A stretch of 42,175 nucleotides of DNA from contig NYTP01000144.1 in assembly GCA_002683575.1 (NCBI GenBank), positions 1 to 42,175 on the forward strand. Reading direction: 5' to 3'. Made by a program: the position numbers and the translations under genes. Below the pieces are notes generated by a model that worked only from the letters and a program-made list of their open reading frames with translations, was not told where the DNA came from and searched no databases. Origin of the DNA: Bermanella sp. (GTDB lineage Bacteria; Pseudomonadota; Gammaproteobacteria; Pseudomonadales; Oceanobacteraceae). Shown piece after piece: positions 1 through 8,730 of the stretch (its first letter is position 1; every line of letters starts with the position of its first letter).

Positions 1-55
1 CGCCTAATGGAATTTTAGGCCTTTCAAGTTAGACCGCAGGTCTAGTGCCCTTTTA

Positions 56-83
56 CCCAGCTGATCACTCAGCTGGGTTTTTT
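56..83 (+). terminator. Intrinsic terminator of a unit entering from the left
   Basis: A perfect 9-bp stem (CCCAGCTGA/TCAGCTGGG) with a 4-nt loop is followed by six T on the plus strand. Read on the minus strand, the hairpin is followed by TAAAA, so it fits a plus-strand transcript that begins outside the window. Two smaller hairpins lie just upstream (2-20 and 30-44), so the sequence could be the 3' end of a structured RNA or of an mRNA. The T-run overlaps the stop codon of the convergent gene. Confidence 0.75.
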
Positions 84-1027
84 CATTTGAAACGGCCAAT
101 GCCGCGATCAATGAACTCGGTTTGCGCACGGGGAATGCCATTCAATGCCTGATCCGGTGTCAGGGTTAGACTGCCATTTGGAATATTAAAAAACGCCCCT
201 TTAAACGTCTGTACAGCTGCTTCGCCCTTAGCTGTGTTTCCCCAGCGAATATCCCGAGATTGAAACGAATAGAATAATCCTGGAGCAAAGTCGAACTGCC
301 CATCTGGCTTTTTTTCGCCAATATCCAACGACCTATAATTTGCCAAATTGAAGCAAACGTTGTCATTCACTCCAAACCCGGTCACTCGGCAATTATCAAC
401 AGGCAAACTTATGGGGATAAAACCAAACGTGACGGCATCAAAGCGGGTGCCATTAGGCACCCCCACTTGCGTTGCGCGAATGGGGTCAGGGTTACCATTG
501 GCATCCACCAAGTTGGCGCGAGAGGTAGCATCAACATTAAACGTTCCTAGCCAGGTATCGGCTGCATACTGGCCCTTGAGCAATACATCAATGTTGCCTG
601 TGAGACTTTTTACATCGAAGCTCATTTTACCTTTTGAGTCACCGAAGCCCAGGCGTAAGCCAGACAGTTGGTTTGCACCATTGGTATCTGTATAAGCCCA
701 TTCAATGAAAGGGTCTTTCATTTCAAATGGCACGATTTCACCGTTTTCGATATGACCTAACGCAAAATTTTCAAAGTGAATGTCGGCTGATTCTGTCTCG
801 CCCAAACGCGGATACTGACCCAGAATAATTTCATCGGCATTAAGCTGAACTTTTATATCCAAGCCAAAATCGAGCCTTGAAAACTTAAGGCCGTCTTGTT
901 CGTATTGATCAAGCTTTACAAAGGCTTGACCGATAGAGTGTGACATCTCTTCTTCTGACATGGCCTGCATCTATGAAAGACAAGGCGGCGCCCATAGAAA
1001 AAAGAGAATAAGTATTATGTTCTTCAT
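83..1027 (-). pseudogene. Secreted DUF6160-like protein gene with TAG stop in signal peptide
   Basis: From an ATG at 1027, preceded by an AGGA ribosome site 8 nt upstream, the frame encodes a typical signal peptide (MKNIILILFFLWAPPCLS). An in-frame TAG at 971-973 follows, and then 295 residues open in the same frame down to position 83. The downstream part begins MQAMSEEEMSHSIGQA, which resembles the start of mature DUF6160/FilD-like secreted proteins, where an acidic E-M/L-S...GQA segment follows signal cleavage. The downstream ATGs at 970 and 961 lack a clear ribosome site. The protein body is rich in beta-like and Gly/Asn segments and has no catalytic motif that I recognise. Possible explanations are a nonsense mutation, a sequencing error, or rare readthrough. 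If translation started at 970 the product would lack an export signal. The function is unknown. Confidence 0.6.
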
Positions 1028-1032
1028 GCTGC

Positions 1033-1049
1033 ATCCTAATTATTAGGAT
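1033..1049. promoter_or_regulatory. Inverted repeat overlapping the ribosome site of the 83-1027 gene
   Basis: ATCCTAA and TTAGGAT form a 7-bp inverted repeat around three bases. On the minus strand the 3' arm carries the AGGA that would serve as ribosome site for the ATG at 1027, so the stem could limit translation. On the plus strand it is followed by AGTGCCCTT (1052-1060), then a weak CGCC/GGCG hairpin and six T (1068-1087). That arrangement echoes the one at 30-83. Role inferred only. Confidence 0.35.
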
Positions 1050-1188
1050 CCAGTGCCCTTGAAGTCACGCCTTGCTGGCGCTTTTTTATTATTATGAGGT
1101 AAGGCTATCAGTTAACCTGAAAATAAAAAATCCACATAGCCAGACATTTTAAGACAAGATAACGGATAAAATTTTTATTTTCTTTGCA

Positions 1189-1214
1189 TAAAAAAAGGTG
1201 GCCTAAGCCACCTT
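1189..1214 (-). terminator. Intrinsic terminator after the light-response operon
   Basis: On the minus strand an 8-bp stem, AAGGTGGC/GCCACCTT with a TTAG loop, is followed directly by a T-run. It lies 9 nt after the stop of the Cfa-like gene and closes the seven-gene operon that starts at 8582. Confidence 0.85.
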
Positions 1215-1222
1215 AATATTAA

Positions 1223-2500
1223 CTAAACGTTAAATAGTGTTTCATCTCGATATTGGGGTTTACCAAACACAAGGTGGGAAACGCCAATGGCCCGTTCAGC
1301 AAAACCCGCTTCACAATAGCTTAAATAAAAGCGCCACATGCGTTGAAAGTCTTCACTGTAGCCTTGCTCTGTAATGGCTTTCTCTTGAGCATTAAAAGCA
1401 ACCTGCCAAGCTTTTAATGTACGGGAGTAATGCTGTGCGTAGTCCTGCAGCTGTACCAGCCTTAGATCACTTGAACGCTTAGTAGAGTCTGTCATGGCTG
1501 CGATAGAAGGAATACAGCTACCTGGAAAAATATAACGCTGAATAAAATCGACGTCATTCTTCGCTTGTTCGTAACGTTGGTCTTCTATGGTGATAGCTTG
1601 TACTAGCATCACCCCTTCAGGTTTCAGCAGTGAAGCGCACTTAGCAAAGAAGGTATCAAAAAACTTCCAACCCACCGCTTCAATCATTTCAATGGACACA
1701 AGCTTATCAAACTGCCCATCAAGTTTACGGTAGTCTTCTTTTAATAGTGTGATTTTATCTTCCAAGCCTTCTGCACGCACTTGCTGTTGCGCATATAAAT
1801 ACTGCTGCTCTGAGATAGTGGTCGTCGTTACTTTACAGCCATAATGTTTAGCCGCATATACGGCAAAGCTGCCCCAACCTGTACCGATCTCAACCACATG
1901 GTCGTCGGCAGTTAAGTTAAGTTTTTCGCAAATGGTTCTTAGTTTATTTAAAGATGCTTGTTCCATGGTGGCTTCTTCACTTGGGAAAATACCAGATGAA
2001 TACATCATAGTAGGATCTAAAAATAATTTAAAAAAGTCGTTGCCCAAATCATAATGCGCAGCAATATTGCGACGAGAACCTTTTTCGGTATTTTGGTTTA
2101 ACCAGTGAAAACCTTTTAAAAACGGTTTGGAAATTTTGGCAAGACCGCCCTCAAGACCATTTAAAATATCCATGTTTCGTACCATCACACGCATTAAACG
2201 AGTAAGGTCAGGCGTGGTCCAGTCACCTGTCATATATGCCTCAGCAGCACCAATACTACCGCCAGTCATGATGTCACTATAGGTGTGTGCATCTTCAATG
2301 GTGAGTTCACCATAAAGATCATCGCCTTTATCTAAAGGCTCACCAAAACGCATAACCTCACCGTTATCTCTAATCACAATGCAACCGGTGTGCAATTTTT
2401 TAAGTTGCTTAAGTACAATGCTTTTTGCCATTTGACTCAGCATGGACATACGGTTTTTCTTTTTGGGTAAACTGGCAACTGAATTCATTGGTTTCTCCAT
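1223..2500 (-). CDS. Cyclopropane-fatty-acyl-phospholipid synthase family methyltransferase
   Basis: This 425-residue protein belongs to the Cfa/mycolic-acid methyltransferase family, which moves a methyl group from S-adenosylmethionine to the double bond of acyl chains in membrane phospholipid. The SAM-binding motif VVEIGTGWGSF is at about residues 202-212. EMIEAVG (271-277) and the family segment RYIFPGSCIPS (322-332), with its conserved Cys, are present, and the length is normal. It is the last gene of the operon, after a DUF1365 protein and a flavoprotein, and is followed by a strong terminator. In Rhodobacter a Cfa-like enzyme of the sigma-E/ChrR regulon works with flavoproteins to make methylated furan fatty acids, so the product here may be a methylated intermediate and not a simple cyclopropane. 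Which product is made cannot be told from sequence. Confidence 0.9.
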   Translation of the reverse strand: MEKPMNSVASLPKKKNRMSMLSQMAKSIVLKQLKKLHTGCIVIRDNGEVMRFGEPLDKGDDLYGELTIEDAHTYSDIMTGGSIGAAEAYMTGDWTTPDLTRLMRVMVRNMDILNGLEGGLAKISKPFLKGFHWLNQNTEKGSRRNIAAHYDLGNDFFKLFLDPTMMYSSGIFPSEEATMEQASLNKLRTICEKLNLTADDHVVEIGTGWGSFAVYAAKHYGCKVTTTTISEQQYLYAQQQVRAEGLEDKITLLKEDYRKLDGQFDKLVSIEMIEAVGWKFFDTFFAKCASLLKPEGVMLVQAITIEDQRYEQAKNDVDFIQRYIFPGSCIPSIAAMTDSTKRSSDLRLVQLQDYAQHYSRTLKAWQVAFNAQEKAITEQGYSEDFQRMWRFYLSYCEAGFAERAIGVSHLVFGKPQYRDETLFNV

Positions 2501-2527
2501 TTTGGGGCGAGCCCCACAAGTATATTG

Positions 2528-3376
2528 TTATTTGTTGACAACTCGGTCACTCACTGGCGTCACATCGGTGCCAGGATGATCATAAAACGGGGCTTTTTTT
2601 AGCCACAACTTAAGTGCTTGCCAGTAAATACCCAAAACCACTTTTAAGGTCATGAAGGGGTAGCTCACTAGACTTTTGCTAAAGTGCGGTTGCCACTCAT
2701 ACTCTTGAAGCATTAAAGTGGCATCGAAATGTTTATCGATCATTTCACCTTGCTGCTGTGTGTTGTCCATGTGTATGTGTAGCTTTTCACTAGGGTTTGA
2801 CAACACCCAGTTATATTGCATATTCATAGGGTTAAACGGGGATACATGAAACTGTTTATCAAACTGAAACACGTGATGACGATCCCCTTTCAGTTGGTAT
2901 TCACGATCAACCGTACTTCCCCCCACTAACAACACATATGCATGTCTTTCCCCCCAAGGGGTGTTAGTAATTTCAGACAAAATAGCGAGTAGGTTGTCAT
3001 CGGCATCGAAGCAGTAATAAAAAGACACCGGATTAAAGATCAAGTTAAAGTATCGAGCATGAGTCAGCATTCTCACCGACTGGATGGCCAAACCAGACTG
3101 GCCATTTTCCAACGCATATTGATTGACCTTATCAATGACCGCTTGCTTCAAATCAGGTGTCTGTGGATTGAAATAATCACTGCGTTTAAAGCTGGCAATA
3201 TTTAAACGGTTAAAGCCTGTATACCATTTGTTTGAGAATAAACCACGCACTTCATCTAAATCTAGATAAAGCATAAACATGTCGTATGTGAAGGCATTTT
3301 TCACCGGCATAAAGCGACGGTGCCTAACCTCACCCTTATAAACACGACTATGCAACGCTTTGGTCTGACTTGTCAT
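2528..3376 (-). CDS. DUF1365 family protein
   Basis: This 282-residue protein has the DUF1365 hallmarks: an N-terminal [19 protein letters not shown] segment (about 9-27) and the central block [17 protein letters not shown] (about 108-124), followed by [15 protein letters not shown]. The biochemical role of the family is unsettled. It is nearly always found between a flavin oxidoreductase and a Cfa-like methyltransferase, as here. Its start overlaps the upstream flavoprotein stop by 4 nt, which suggests translational coupling. A role in modifying or presenting the acyl chain to its neighbours is inference from context. Confidence 0.88.
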   Translation of the reverse strand: MTSQTKALHSRVYKGEVRHRRFMPVKNAFTYDMFMLYLDLDEVRGLFSNKWYTGFNRLNIASFKRSDYFNPQTPDLKQAVIDKVNQYALENGQSGLAIQSVRMLTHARYFNLIFNPVSFYYCFDADDNLLAILSEITNTPWGERHAYVLLVGGSTVDREYQLKGDRHHVFQFDKQFHVSPFNPMNMQYNWVLSNPSEKLHIHMDNTQQQGEMIDKHFDATLMLQEYEWQPHFSKSLVSYPFMTLKVVLGIYWQALKLWLKKAPFYDHPGTDVTPVSDRVVNK

Positions 3377-4632
3377 AGCGTAATACCAAACTGCTTCACT
3401 ACTCTAAGCGCACTATTTACACCGTCTTCATGAAAGCCATTAAACCAATAAGCACCACAATAATGGCTACGATTTTGCCCACTGATTTCAGCATGACGTT
3501 GTTGGGCTTTAATCCCATCAAGGGTGAAAACAGGGTGAGCATAGCTGTATTTGGACAATATCTTACTTGGATCAATTTCTTGTGAGCGGTTTAAGGTTAC
3601 CAGTATGGTTTCTGGTGCGTCATGGAAATTTTGTAGTATGTTCATATTATAGGTGAGCATCGCGGTGTCGCTTTTACGCTGAGGAATATGGTAGTTCCAA
3701 CTGGCCCAAGCCAGTTTGCGTTTAGGCATCATACTGTCATCGGTATGCAGGATCACATCATTTTTTTGAAACGGCAGCGCACCTAAAATATCACTCTCTA
3801 GCTGACTAGGATCCGCCAACATATTTAATGCTTGATCGCTGTGGCAAGAAAAAATCACCTGATCAAATTCAAAGGATTTGTCATGACTGTATAAGGTCAC
3901 ACCTTCACTGCTTCGCTCTACTTTTGTAATGGGGGTATTAAGATGAATACGCTCTTTAAATGGGCGAGTAATGGGTTCCACATAAGACTGTGAGCCGCCG
4001 GTTAATACACGCCACTGTGGTCGTTCATCAACACTTAACATGCCGTGATTGTTGAAAAACTGCAGAAAGAACTTAAGTGGAAAATCCATCATCATATCTT
4101 CAGAGGCAGACCAGATAGCCGCACCCATAGGGACAATGTAATGGTTCACAAATGATTTTGAATAACCATGCTTAGCCACAAACTCACCAAGCGTTTCGCC
4201 CTCACCTATTTCATCGTTTTCTAACGCTGATACGGTTTGTTTATTAAAGCGTAAAATATCTTTAACCATACGCAAAAAAGAAGGACGAAATAGATTGCGG
4301 CGCTGCGCAAACAAACTGTTGATGCTGGTGCCGTTGTATTCAATTCCAGTATTTTCATCGCGCACACTGAAGCTCATGTCAGAGTCTTCACTTTTTACGC
4401 CAAGCTGGTCCATCAGCTTGATGAAGTTAGGGTAAGTCCAATCATTAAATACGATGAAACCTGTATTGACTGGATACACCTTGCCCTGCAATTCAACCGG
4501 ACGAGTATGGGTGTGGCCACCGATGTAATCATTGGCTTCAAATAAAGAAACTTCATGTTCGCGGCTTAATAAATGCGCTGATGTTAACCCTGCAATGCCA
4601 GAACCAATGACCGCTATTTTTTGTTTTTTCAC
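3373..4632 (-). CDS. FAD-dependent amine-oxidase-like oxidoreductase
   Basis: This 419-residue flavoprotein begins with a Rossmann dinucleotide-binding motif, [12 protein letters not shown] (residues 8-19), then a second glycine-rich block ([12 protein letters not shown]) typical of the amine oxidase/phytoene desaturase superfamily. The C-terminal FAD block is [20 protein letters not shown], where Gly and Glu/Asp normally contact FAD. Proteins of this group paired with DUF1365 and Cfa-like genes occur in sigma-E/ChrR regulons. In Rhodobacter one of the associated flavoproteins takes part in methylated furan fatty-acid synthesis. An acyl-chain dehydrogenase role is therefore the best guess, but it is inferred. 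The gene is followed by DUF1365 with a 4-nt overlap. Confidence 0.88.
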   Translation of the reverse strand: MKKQKIAVIGSGIAGLTSAHLLSREHEVSLFEANDYIGGHTHTRPVELQGKVYPVNTGFIVFNDWTYPNFIKLMDQLGVKSEDSDMSFSVRDENTGIEYNGTSINSLFAQRRNLFRPSFLRMVKDILRFNKQTVSALENDEIGEGETLGEFVAKHGYSKSFVNHYIVPMGAAIWSASEDMMMDFPLKFFLQFFNNHGMLSVDERPQWRVLTGGSQSYVEPITRPFKERIHLNTPITKVERSSEGVTLYSHDKSFEFDQVIFSCHSDQALNMLADPSQLESDILGALPFQKNDVILHTDDSMMPKRKLAWASWNYHIPQRKSDTAMLTYNMNILQNFHDAPETILVTLNRSQEIDPSKILSKYSYAHPVFTLDGIKAQQRHAEISGQNRSHYCGAYWFNGFHEDGVNSALRVVKQFGITL

Positions 4633-4654
4633 GCTGTATCCTTATTAACTTGGC

Positions 4655-5119
4655 TTAGTTCATGCGTTTTTTTAGAAATTGAATAATACGTTTTAATACA
4701 GGTATGTGTTCATATAAAAGCGCGCCACCATCCACATAATCTTGGTGATGATAGACTTTATCGTTGAAGCGAATATGGCTACTGCCATTCACATAAATGG
4801 TTTTGCCGCCGTTGAGCTGCGGATGAATATACGCCATTGTCCAGGTGAGCATGGCGCTGTCGGACTTGATAAATTCGTCGTGAAATTCAAACTGGCAAAA
4901 CTGAACATTTTGATAAATAGAAGCGCAATAGTCATTGAACGCATCAATACCCTGGATATTGTGAAAGCAATCAACAAACACCATGTGCGGGGCATACACC
5001 ATTTCAATGATGCCGCTTTTACACGTATCTGCATTTAAGGTGTTGTACAGATGCTTAAATGATTCGACGAGCAATTTTTGCTGTTGAAGCTGATCAACGT
5101 TTGATTCTTGGATATTCAT
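4655..5119 (-). CDS. SnoaL/NTF2-like fold protein
   Basis: This 154-residue protein matches the small cone-shaped NTF2/SnoaL fold: an N-terminal helix (LLVESFKHLYNTLNA), then MVYAPHMVFVDCFHNIQGIDAFNDY, and later strands with MLTWTMAYIHPQLN and VYHHQDYVDGGALLYEHIP. Members range from cyclases and isomerases to non-catalytic binding proteins, so no reaction can be assigned. It sits 9 nt after the desaturase and 22 nt before the flavoprotein. Such proteins recur in photolyase-flavoprotein-Cfa clusters. A shared lipid substrate is a reasonable inference. Confidence 0.8.
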   Translation of the reverse strand: MNIQESNVDQLQQQKLLVESFKHLYNTLNADTCKSGIIEMVYAPHMVFVDCFHNIQGIDAFNDYCASIYQNVQFCQFEFHDEFIKSDSAMLTWTMAYIHPQLNGGKTIYVNGSSHIRFNDKVYHHQDYVDGGALLYEHIPVLKRIIQFLKKRMN

Positions 5120-5128
5120 GCACGCCTC

Positions 5129-6115
5129 CTAGTCCGCTGTATTTATGCCGCGATCATGGTCGCGCCCTTCCTCTAAGATACGGCTAGGCACTGGGTTTAG
5201 ATCATGGACAATTCCAATGAGACTAAGCAGCTTTAACATGTAATAAGAAATATCGATTTCCCACCAATAAAACCCCTGACGAGCCGATGTAGCAAAACGA
5301 TGGTGGTTGTTATGCCAGCCTTCACCCAGGGTAATAAATGCCAACCATGGATTATTGCGGCTATGATCCTTGGTAGGAAAACGACGTTTGCCGAAGATGT
5401 GTCCAAGTGAGTTAATTGTGAACGTGGCGTGAAATAAGATCACAGTGGAAACAAAGAACCCCCATATCAACATCTGCAAACCACTGGTTCCCAAGGCTGG
5501 CCAATACGCGTTCAGCACCTCACCAAGAATAAAGGTAAATAACGCCAATACCGCTGGTGCAATAATATCGAATCGATTTAGGAAGCGCAGTTCAGGGAAT
5601 TTAGCCCAATCTTTAATCACCGAGTAGTCGGTTTTAAATGCCGCTTCGCAAATAAACCAGCCCATATGAGACCACCAAAAACCATGTTGCACAGGTGAAT
5701 GTAAATCATCATCTTCATCGCTGTGTTTATGGTGCTTTCTGTGATGGGCGGCCCACCATAAAGGGCCTCGCTGAGCCGAACTATTGCCTAAAAAGGCAAA
5801 GAAAAATTGCCAAAACCGATTTACCTTAAAGCTGCGGTGGGAAAAATAACGATGATAAAACGCCGTAATAGCAAACATGCGTGCCCAAAATAAAAATAAA
5901 CACACCCCCACTGCAACTGGACTTATACCCACCCAGATAACGCCTAAGCACATGGCATGGACAAAGAAAAAAGGCAGACAGCGTATCCAGTTTATATGAC
6001 GACTATTTTCATCGACTTCAGGCCCAACAGGAGCCTCAGAATCCACCCAACGTATAATGTTTTGCCAAAGCGTATCTCGCTGTGGCTTGGGTATATGACC
6101 TTGGTTTGAACTCAT
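5129..6115 (-). CDS. Membrane fatty-acid (acyl-CoA) desaturase
   Basis: This 328-residue integral membrane di-iron desaturase carries the three expected histidine boxes: HRYFSH (88-93), HRKHH (125-129) and HNNHH (268-272). Hydrophobic spans lie at about 47-85, 100-112, 185-205 and 212-235. The family introduces a cis double bond, usually delta-9, into saturated acyl chains using oxygen and reducing equivalents from an electron-transfer partner. Its start overlaps the end of the photolyase gene by 4 nt. Within this operon it could supply unsaturated acyl chains to the Cfa-like methyltransferase, a link that is inferred from co-transcription. Confidence 0.92.
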   Translation of the reverse strand: MSSNQGHIPKPQRDTLWQNIIRWVDSEAPVGPEVDENSRHINWIRCLPFFFVHAMCLGVIWVGISPVAVGVCLFLFWARMFAITAFYHRYFSHRSFKVNRFWQFFFAFLGNSSAQRGPLWWAAHHRKHHKHSDEDDDLHSPVQHGFWWSHMGWFICEAAFKTDYSVIKDWAKFPELRFLNRFDIIAPAVLALFTFILGEVLNAYWPALGTSGLQMLIWGFFVSTVILFHATFTINSLGHIFGKRRFPTKDHSRNNPWLAFITLGEGWHNNHHRFATSARQGFYWWEIDISYYMLKLLSLIGIVHDLNPVPSRILEEGRDHDRGINTAD

Positions 6116-7575
6116 GACAAACCATACTCCTTATTAGTATTATTCGGTATTAAGTCACTTAACTGTTTAAAGTGCTTTTTAGTTTGCGCCACTGACGTTT
6201 TGTGATCGACAATCGGTGCCACATAACCACATAGTGTTTGTTGCTGCTTATTGGGCTGATGAATACTTTTATTGTCCAACTTGGCCAACTCTGGCACATA
6301 TTGACGAATAAACTCGCCGTTTTCATCAAATCGTTGTGATTGACGAGTAGGGTTAAAAATACGGAAATACGGCACGGCATCCACTCCCGTAGATGCGGAC
6401 CACTGCCAACCACCATTATTGGATGCTAGATCGCCATCCACTAGGTGTTGCATAAAAAATTGCTCTCCAAGGCGCCAATCTATAAACAGATGCTTGGTTA
6501 AAAACATAGCACTGACCATTCTCAAGCGATTATGCATCCAACCCGTCGCCACCAATTGGCGCATAGCAGCATCGACAATAGGATAACCTGTTCGGCCTTC
6601 GCACCACGCTTGAAACAACTTAGCATCTTGCTTCCAAGGTAATTGATCGGTATTCATCTTAAAAGGTTTAAAGCGACATATTTCAGGATAGGCAACCATT
6701 AAATGTCGATAAAAGTCACGCCAAATTAATTCAACGACCCAGGTCTTAACACCTGGGTTATCTAAGGCATTACTAATCACAATGGCCGCTTGGTAACACT
6801 GGCGTACACTGATCGCACCAATGGCTAAGTAGGCTGATAATTTTGAAGTGCCTTCAATACTCGGAATATCGCGCAGCTCGTGGTAATGCAAAATATCTTC
6901 ATCAACAAAACGCTCTAACAGCGTCAGTGCATGCCCTGGGTCCGTTGGCCACAAAGATGCCCAGTTGTCTTTTTCAGTGGCATCGATATTCGTAAGTGAC
7001 TCTATTGGCGTATTTGCAATCGCGCTTAAATCCGTTTGAATGTCCGTCTTGGCTTGCGCAGCTGGCAGAGGATAAATTGGGCGAGATTGTTCATTGAGTT
7101 CTGACAGATAAGCATTTTTAAAAGCGGTGAATACCTTATAAAAAGTCCCTTGCTTGTTATAAATCTTACCCGGTGCGATAAGGCATTGATCATCAAAACC
7201 TTTCACACGAATATTCATCGTCTCTAGTTGTGCACTAACAAGTTCCGATAACTGAGCTTCGTTCCACTCGTATTCATGATTAAAATAAACCTGCTCAATC
7301 TTATACTTGGTTACTGCTTTTTTTATGGCGGGGATAACACCAGCAAAATCGGAGCTGTGAATCACAATTAAGGGCACACCCAGCGCACCTAACTCTTCAG
7401 ACAATGTGACCAGTTGACGTAAGATCAGATCTTGTTGAATGGGGGCAACGTTATGAATTTGCCACTGCATTTCAGTTAAGAAATATAAGCCGATGGTTGG
7501 ACCATCTTGCATGGCCGCATACAGAGCGGGGTTATCATGTACTCGTAAATCGCTTCGAAACCAGATTAGGTTCAT
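6112..7575 (-). CDS. phr: Deoxyribodipyrimidine photolyase (DNA photolyase)
   Basis: This 487-residue member of the photolyase/cryptochrome family repairs UV pyrimidine dimers in DNA with blue light, FADH- and an antenna cofactor. The N-terminal antenna domain begins LIWFRSDLRVHDNPAL. The FAD domain shows WRDFYRHLM, GYPIVDAAMRQL, WMHNRLRMVSAMFL, DGDLASNNGGWQW and YFRIFNPTRQS, all in order and typical of class I CPD photolyases. Length is normal. It overlaps both neighbours by 4 nt. Photolyase is a recurrent target of ECF sigma/ChrR circuits, and here it shares the operon and its candidate promoter with the lipid genes. Confidence 0.94.
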   Translation of the reverse strand: MNLIWFRSDLRVHDNPALYAAMQDGPTIGLYFLTEMQWQIHNVAPIQQDLILRQLVTLSEELGALGVPLIVIHSSDFAGVIPAIKKAVTKYKIEQVYFNHEYEWNEAQLSELVSAQLETMNIRVKGFDDQCLIAPGKIYNKQGTFYKVFTAFKNAYLSELNEQSRPIYPLPAAQAKTDIQTDLSAIANTPIESLTNIDATEKDNWASLWPTDPGHALTLLERFVDEDILHYHELRDIPSIEGTSKLSAYLAIGAISVRQCYQAAIVISNALDNPGVKTWVVELIWRDFYRHLMVAYPEICRFKPFKMNTDQLPWKQDAKLFQAWCEGRTGYPIVDAAMRQLVATGWMHNRLRMVSAMFLTKHLFIDWRLGEQFFMQHLVDGDLASNNGGWQWSASTGVDAVPYFRIFNPTRQSQRFDENGEFIRQYVPELAKLDNKSIHQPNKQQQTLCGYVAPIVDHKTSVAQTKKHFKQLSDLIPNNTNKEYGLS

Positions 7576-8582
7576 GTCAATGGCTCCGCCATGGCTGGTT
7601 TATCTACTTTACACATAAACTTAGCCAAGGCACAGCCACTTAAAAATGCCGCCTCTACCCCTCCCACATCCAAACCACTTAGCAGGGTGTCACCACAGAT
7701 ATAGATGCCGTCTTCACTGCTCATAAAACCACTATTTACATGGCCGTTATCACTGCCTTGGGAATACAACCAACGGTGAGCATAATCACTTTTTATGATT
7801 AAAGGTTCAGGGCAAAGCTCTGAGAGCTCATTTGCTAATTCATAAACCACTTTATCCTTAGAATATTCTAGTCGCGACTCGCTCCATTGACGACTGGCTT
7901 GCACGCAATAAACATGAAGGCCATGGTCGAATGATCGCTGAGGCTTGGTATTTTCATAACTGATGCGATGAATAGCTTCATTTGGATTGGACATCATGTC
8001 TGGCACACTCAAACGCTCGCTCGTCGCAAACATCGCAACCCACTGGGCATGAATATTGGTCTCTTTGATGACACTTTTTAGGCTGTGGTCGCTTGGTAAT
8101 AATGCATAACTTTGCGGGGCAGGACAGGCCAACACGATTTCATTGGCGTAAGCATAGAGAGATTCATGGCCGTCCTTTTCGCAGTATATACTCCAGTTGT
8201 TCTCACCTTTAACGATGGCTGTTACCCGCACAGAAAATTGGACACCTATTTGATCAGCTAAGTAACGGGTCAGGCTTGAACTGCGAGGACAGCCCACGTA
8301 TTGCATCACGCCACCATGAGACACCCAAGGTTGCAAATGACCTGTCTCACACCACTGATTAACCGATTGTTGAAACTGGGAGGAACTGGCACTGAAACTC
8401 AATGCGCCTAAATCAAAACTCACAGAGAGATCGGTACCTTGAACACGCTTAGAAGATAAACGCCCGCCACTGCCCCGTGCTTTATCCACACACACAACTT
8501 GGCGACCCTGTTGCTTGAGGTTCATAGCTAAGGTCAAACCAGCCATACCAGCGCCGATGACGAATACATCTGTGGAAATCAT
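7572..8582 (-). CDS. NAD(P)/FAD-dependent oxidoreductase, renalase-like
   Basis: This 336-residue flavoprotein starts with FVIGAGMAGLTLAMNL (about 7-22) and a second block, DKARGSGGRLSSKRV, typical of renalase-like and amine-oxidase-type flavoproteins. Near the C terminus are YICGDTLLSG and GGVEAAFLSGCALA, the usual FAD-contacting end. It is the first gene of the operon, reading divergently from the sigma factor. An AGGG ribosome site lies 7 nt before the ATG. Such proteins commonly neighbour photolyase genes. Its substrate is unknown. It overlaps phr by 4 nt. Confidence 0.88.
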   Translation of the reverse strand: MISTDVFVIGAGMAGLTLAMNLKQQGRQVVCVDKARGSGGRLSSKRVQGTDLSVSFDLGALSFSASSSQFQQSVNQWCETGHLQPWVSHGGVMQYVGCPRSSSLTRYLADQIGVQFSVRVTAIVKGENNWSIYCEKDGHESLYAYANEIVLACPAPQSYALLPSDHSLKSVIKETNIHAQWVAMFATSERLSVPDMMSNPNEAIHRISYENTKPQRSFDHGLHVYCVQASRQWSESRLEYSKDKVVYELANELSELCPEPLIIKSDYAHRWLYSQGSDNGHVNSGFMSSEDGIYICGDTLLSGLDVGGVEAAFLSGCALAKFMCKVDKPAMAEPLT

Positions 8583-8609
8583 AATAAACCCTATCTTTTG
8601 TCAGTCCTT

Positions 8610-8637
8610 TTTACGCATCGCTCGCTAAGCCAGATCA
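8610..8637 (-). promoter_or_regulatory. Candidate ECF (ChrR-controlled) sigma promoter of the lipid/photolyase operon
   Basis: On the minus strand TGATCT (8637-8632) and CGTAAA (8615-8610) are separated by 16 nt. This resembles the TGATC-type -35 and CGTA/TAAG-type -10 known for sigma factors controlled by ChrR. Transcription would start about 20 nt before the ATG at 8582, leaving room for the AGGG ribosome site. No similar box faces the sigma gene itself. Confidence 0.6.
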
Positions 8638-8730
8638 CAGCGGGTATTTATATCTGTGTTTTTAACAGATAGGGCTTTACCAGAGCCCCTCATTCCTTTA
8701 CTTTAAAAAGAATTAAAACTGTTACATTTC

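Noticed and set aside
1027-1130. Cyclic-di-GMP (GEMM) riboswitch in the leader of the broken gene
   Set aside because: GGGCA and GCAAGGC fragments are present, but the order and spacing of the conserved core do not fit.
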